Source: Aquilaria yunnanensis
Taxonomy: Eukaryota > Streptophyta > Magnoliopsida > Malvales > Thymelaeaceae
NCBI GenBank assembly: GCA_039654915.1
Contig: CM077597.1
Coordinates: 41,080,001-41,144,000 of the forward strand
DNA: 64,000 nucleotides
Direction: 5' to 3'
In this document: piece by piece, positions 59,661 to 64,000 of the stretch
How positions within the stretch are numbered: the stretch's first letter is position 1
How the letters are laid out: every line of letters starts with the position of its first letter
Made by a program: the position numbers and the translations under genes
Notes under the pieces: model-generated
Database searches by the model: none
Told to the model about the DNA's origin: nothing
The model's input: the letters and a program-made list of their open reading frames with translations, nothing else

Positions 59661-62269
59661 TGTGATCCCTACCTATAGCCAGTGGTGAGCATGGTAAGTT
59701 CATAAATCCCTAGCTTAAGTACCATAATTAGAGGTTAATTAGAAAAATCAAGTAAGTTATTAAAAGGTTTAGTAGGTTCCAAGTGGTTTATGGCACTAAA
59801 TTTTTCCCGAGGGAAAAATTGTCATTTTACACCTTGGAGGGTTGAGATAAGTCTTATGAGTAAAAATGATGTTTCTAAAACCCAAAGCCCAAGTTAGATA
59901 AGTCTTCTTAAGAGTTTAATTACCTAGTTACTATCTAGGGAAGGGGTAAATTTGCAAGTTTTTAAAAAAGTTTGGGGTGGAAAAGGTTTTGTTGTTAAAT
60001 GAGTTGAAAAGGATAAGTTCATGCCACTATTCATTCATCTTTTCCCTCCTAATTTTGTAGCACTCTCTTCCCTTCTCTATTTCTCACTCAATTCACTTCA
60101 AATTCATGATTTCTGGAAAATTTAAATAGCTTTCTTCGTGCCCAAGTGGATGGGTGCTTGCTTTGAACTTGTTTTGATGTTTTGAAGCTTGGAGGGGCAT
60201 TTTTTACCTTGGAAAAGTTGAGTTCATGAGGTGTGGTTTCAATCCATGATTTTACTTGTTTCTTGAGCTAGTGGAAGCTTGGGTTTTGTTGGATTGGTGT
60301 TAATTTAGTGCCATATGCCTTGTATTTTTCTTGGAACCTAGGATACCTAGTGGAACCCTTTAAAGCTTATGGTTTTAAGCTTGTAGTGCTTGATTGTTGC
60401 TAGTTCAAGGTGAATTGGGGTAAGGTAATTATGATTTAAGCATATTTGATGCCATTCATAGCTTGTTTTCTTGTTAAATTCAAGTAGTTTGATGAATGGT
60501 ATTAGTTGGTGTATGATGATGAACATCTTGGACTAGTGAGGTTTTGATGGTTTGTGTGGTGTTTATGAAAACCATAGACTTTGTTTAAATTGTGCATTAA
60601 GGACTAGTGGATGTGTACTTGAAGGTTTGAGGCATTTCAAGCCATCCCTAGGGCCACTGGAAGGGCTTGGAAGGCTCTTAAGTAGCTATGGCGCGTAATC
60701 TGGAATTTCTGGGCATGAAAGAGTTAGGGATGTTTTGCCAACCTTTTTGTAAAAATTCCAATGGGTTTTGTATTGTGGTGATGTGTCCTTGTTCATTGGT
60801 GGCGCATCATCAGCAATTTTGACACTCGTTAGTATTTTTAGATTAACTTTTCACTCAAGTGTCCTATTGAGGTGATTGTAGATTCCAAATGAAGCTAAGA
60901 GAGATAACTATCATCTCCATGCTTCACTAAGCCTGGAATTGCTTAGGTTTAATGGTATTTTAGTTCAAATTGAAGGCATGTTTGGCCACAACAGAGCACA
61001 ATTAGTTAGGTGTAAGGTTTAGTACCATCAGAAGCTTAGATGGGCCTAAGGATTTGAGGCTCTAATTTGGGAACCTTAGTGAACCTAGGAAGGTTCCAAA
61101 GAACCTAGTAAATGATTCCAACCATGATCATTGCCATTCAACTAGTGTGAACCAAGTAATGGTGGTTAATGGAGCAACATGGGTGAAGGCTTAGTGCACT
61201 TCTGGCCTAGCCAAGTTATGACTTGAGGAACAAGTCAAAGGTTAGTGCCTCCTTGGTAGGTTAAATGGTGAGGCTTTATAGCTTGGTGGTCTGGGTGAGC
61301 TTATTAGCTCAAGACACCTTGTGAAAGCCTAGTGTGCCTATTTGGGTTGAGGCTTAGTAAATAAGTGCCTAGGCAAGTCTATGGACTTAAGACATTAAGA
61401 GGAGGCCTAGTACACATAGTGAATTTCTTTGAACCCAAGTAAGGAGCATCCCCCATGTTCACCTGCATAACAACTAAGGGAAGGTTAAAGTTACTGTGAC
61501 AATAAGCTAAGGCTTACTAGGGGTGAGTTAGTGGCCAAAACTCACTAGGCACGGAGTGACACCTGTGAGAGGAATATGATGAGGAGGGGTCCCAAGGGAT
61601 TTAGATATATGCACATATATTAGTCCTTAAACTACAAGCAACCACAATAGTCTTCATATATTTGTATATATATGTCTCCTCAGTATTTTTCTTTTAGGTT
61701 GAAGGATCCCCTCGTAAGAATATTCAATTCTCATTCCCTTAACATTTGTTGTGCTCTTTTGAGTGTCGTTGAGCTAGCAACCTTGGAGGGTTGTTGAGCT
61801 AGGCTCTCGAGCTGGTATATGGTTTATTTGAATCTTTATGATTCTAGTTTGTGGTTCACTAGTTGGTTAAGTTATGGTACTAACTATAGTCACCTTTTTG
61901 GCCAATAGAGGCTAGTAAAGCACAAGGGAGGGCTTTGGAGCTTGCCACTGGGAGTTGCTCTAAGGTGGAAGCTTAGTTATGGATCTCAGTGGTGTTGTTC
62001 AGTGTATAGTTCTCATACAATAGTTTGCCTCCAATGTTCATGTATGAGTTGTCTACTCTAAAGTTGCTCCTAGGTGTGAGCATAGTCTACTTTTGCTTGG
62101 ATGTTCAAACGCGATTGATTATGTGTAGTTAACTACATAAATACTTTGTATGCTTTGATAGTTTTGATGTTTATTTTTAGTGAAAGGCCCATCCAATGTT
62201 TTATGATTTATGATAGCTGAAAGGGCTAAGGCCATCAAGATCTCCTAATCAGGCCCACAGTGATTCTCA
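59661..62269 (+). mobile_element. Family-X solo LTR 3, diverged
   Basis: About 2.6 kb from TGTGATCCCTACC to ...GTGATTCTCA. It is colinear with reverse-complemented 51096-53800: 'aaattcaagtagtttgatgaatgg' (60476-60499), 'gtggtgatgtgtcc' (60776), 'tgccactgggag' (61940). No clear target duplication; flanks TCTTT and ACTAG. Confidence 0.75.
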
Positions 62270-62274
62270 ACTAG

Positions 62275-63719
62275 TGGTCCAATAAATGGTAGGGGACAAA
62301 GGACCCAAACTTGGCAAAGTACCATGATCTCGTGAAAAAGCTCATTCGGGAGTTTGACACGGTACATATAGAAAATGTACCACAATGAGATAATATAGAA
62401 GTAGACACTCTGGCCAAATTGAAGGAGTCCACCAAATTACTATATCAGCCAAGCATGGTGATAATGTGCATAACAACCTCGGGTATAGGGTGGAAAGATC
62501 CTATCAAGAAATACCTCACAACTTTGGAACTTCCTGAAGATCCTCTTGAAGCTACAAAAGTGTGAAAGTGCTTAGGAAGATATTTCCTAATTGGAGAAGA
62601 GTTGTACCGACAAGGGTATGCAAGTCTTTTACAGAAGTGTGTCAGCAAAGAGGACATGGAGACGGTCCTCAAAGAAGTCCATGAGGGGGCCTATGTTTCT
62701 TACATAGGAACTAATGCCCTTGCCGGGGTACTACTCCACCAAGCATATTTCTAACCTACCTTGAGGAATGATGCGAGGCAGTTTGTCCAGAAATGTGACA
62801 AATACTAGAGACACGCTCCCATCCAAAGACTACCCTTGGAAGTGATAACTTTGGCAAACTATCCTTGCCCATTTGCGGTTTGGGGCATTGACCTCATTGG
62901 GCATCTCCCAACAGCTCTAGGAGGAATAAAGTTCTGCGTAGTCGTAGTAGACTATTTTACCAAATGGATTGAGATAGAGCCTTTAGCAGCAATATCGATG
63001 AAGGACATATGAAGGTTTGTCTAGAAGAACGTCATATGCAGATTCAACATACCGAGGGTGATAGTAGTTGATAATGGTTCCCAATTCACCGATAAAGGTT
63101 TCCAGGAATTCACAGCCAACCTCGGGATAAAATTGCACTTCACCCCGGTTGCCCATCCTCAGAGCAATGGACAAGTTAAAGTGTCCAGTAGAACGATAAA
63201 AGCTTGTCTTAAAAAGAGGGTGAAAGAAGCAAAAGGAAAATGGCCATGAGAATTCTAAATGTGCTATGGAGCTATCGAACAACTCCCAGAAGGGCCACAG
63301 GTGAGACACCCTTCTCACTCATCTTCGGCATAGGGGCCATTATCCCTGTAGAGGTTGTACAGTCATCTGTGAGGATACAGGTGTTCGACGAAGAAGGGTA
63401 CAACCTTGGTTTAAGAACCACGGTGGATCTGATTGACGAGCGTAGAGAGATGGCTGAGCTCAGAAGAAAAGCTTTTCAGCAGAGAGTAGCCGTTGCTTCA
63501 AACTTGCATGTCAAGCATAAAGGAATCAAGAAAGAGGACCTCATTGTCCGAAAGGCAGAATATGAAGCCCGAAGACTATCTCATGGTGTACTTGGGGCAA
63601 ATTGGGATGGACCTTATTTGGTCCTCGAGGAAGTTTGGCCAGGAGTCTACAAGCTTGGTGATACTAAAGGTGGAGAATTGAAAAATACATGGCATTTAGA
63701 CTCTTTGAAAAAATTTTAG
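62275..63719 (+). pseudogene. Tat/Ogre-type Gypsy integrase region
   Basis: Pieces in order: RNase H end (KLIREFDTVHIENVPQ, VDTLAKLKES), integrase zinc region, then the core AVWGIDLIGHLPTALGG, VVVDYFTKWIEIEPLAA, IVVDNGSQFTDKGFQEF and HPQSNGQVKV with its catalytic residues, WSYRTTPRRATGETPFSLIFG, and the C-terminal AEYEARRLSHGVLGANWDGPYLVLEEVWPGVYKLGDTKGGELKNTWHLDSLKKF, ending TAG at 63717-63719. 63240-63719 is the longest intact part (159 codons). Stops occur at about 62400, 62565, 62752, 63012 and 63247. It is a distinct lineage from Gypsy-A, -B and -C. The 3' LTR must lie beyond the window. Confidence 0.85.
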
Positions 63720-63770
63720 ACTTAAAAAAATTTTCTGGCTGGAAAAATTGTGCAAAAGATGCCGAGGGAG

Positions 63771-64000
63771 GCTAATCGAATGTGGTTGTTGTCGAAGGTG
63801 CATGTATGAAATTGTACACTTTTTGCCTAGGGTGATCGACCGAACATGGTTGCTTCTGAGGAAGGCTAACCAAATGTGGCTGTTGCCGAAGGTGGATGTG
63901 TGAAATTGTACACTTTTTGCGAGGGTGATCGACCAAACATGGTTGGTTTTAAGGGAGGCAAATCGAGTGTGGTTTTTGCTGAAGGTGCATGTGTGAAATT
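63771..64000. repeat. About 94-bp tandem repeat after Tat/Ogre pol
   Basis: Three starts of the unit 'gctaatcgaatgtgg' lie at 63771, 63865 and 63958 (spacing 94 and 93). Each unit holds a 'gtgaaattgtacactttttgc' part and a 'gggtgatcgacc' part. The array runs off the right edge. Arrays between the pol end and 3' LTR are known in Tat/Ogre elements. Confidence 0.88.

Noticed and set aside
63771..64000. CRISPR-like array
   Set aside because: Whole 94-bp units are repeated without short conserved repeats and unique spacers, and the context is a plant retroelement.

Overview
This is a plant nuclear window, and almost all of it is retrotransposon. It is eukaryotic because of an intron with GT..AG ends, long LTRs, and primer-binding sites for initiator tRNA-Met and tRNA-Asp. 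It is an angiosperm because its one clear host gene is a plant DUF604/GT31-like glycosyltransferase and because the element lineages are plant ones (Ty1/Copia, chromovirus-type Ty3/Gypsy, Athila, Tat/Ogre, plant L1 LINE). The species cannot be read from the sequence. I found no bacterial features, CRISPR arrays, tRNA or rRNA genes.

Layout. 1-6641: a nearly intact Ty1/Copia element on +, with its 5' LTR just off the left edge, one gag-pol frame with a single internal stop, and a 3' LTR of 1416 bp. 6642-20044: 'Gypsy-A', a decayed chromovirus-type element on -, into which the full-length Copia and three more LTRs of the same Copia family have inserted. 20045-22998: the gag end and 5' LTR of an Athila-type element on -, which Gypsy-A interrupts. 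22999-29110: 'Gypsy-B', a decayed element on +, whose LTR Athila-1 probably interrupts. 29110-30706: an old truncated Copia of the same family. 31330-35356: an Athila-2 remnant with its 3' LTR. 35357-about 37640: 'Gypsy-C', the end of a pol gene and an LTR. 38100-about 39000: the start of a Tat-like LTR.

About 39.4-43.8 kb is the only stretch without recognisable elements. It holds the host gene at 40248-41950 (two exons, 529 residues). 43867 to about 58985 is one degenerate L1 LINE on -, cut into five pieces by four solo LTRs. 59661-62269 is a further solo LTR. 62275-63719 is the integrase end of a Tat/Ogre element, followed by a 94-bp tandem repeat that runs off the right edge.

History. 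Five-base target duplications can be read at many junctions and give the order of insertion: Gypsy-B (oldest), then Athila-1, then Gypsy-A, then the Copia family (youngest). The Copia family is present eight times, mostly as solo LTRs, which points to recent activity followed by LTR-LTR recombination. Most internal coding regions are dead through stops, frameshifts and domain deletions. I see no previously unknown functional system. The most notable structures are an imperfect 286-bp duplication flanking a clipped Copia LTR, the LINE in five parts, microhomology junctions, and a hairpin retained in the Copia LTR copies examined.
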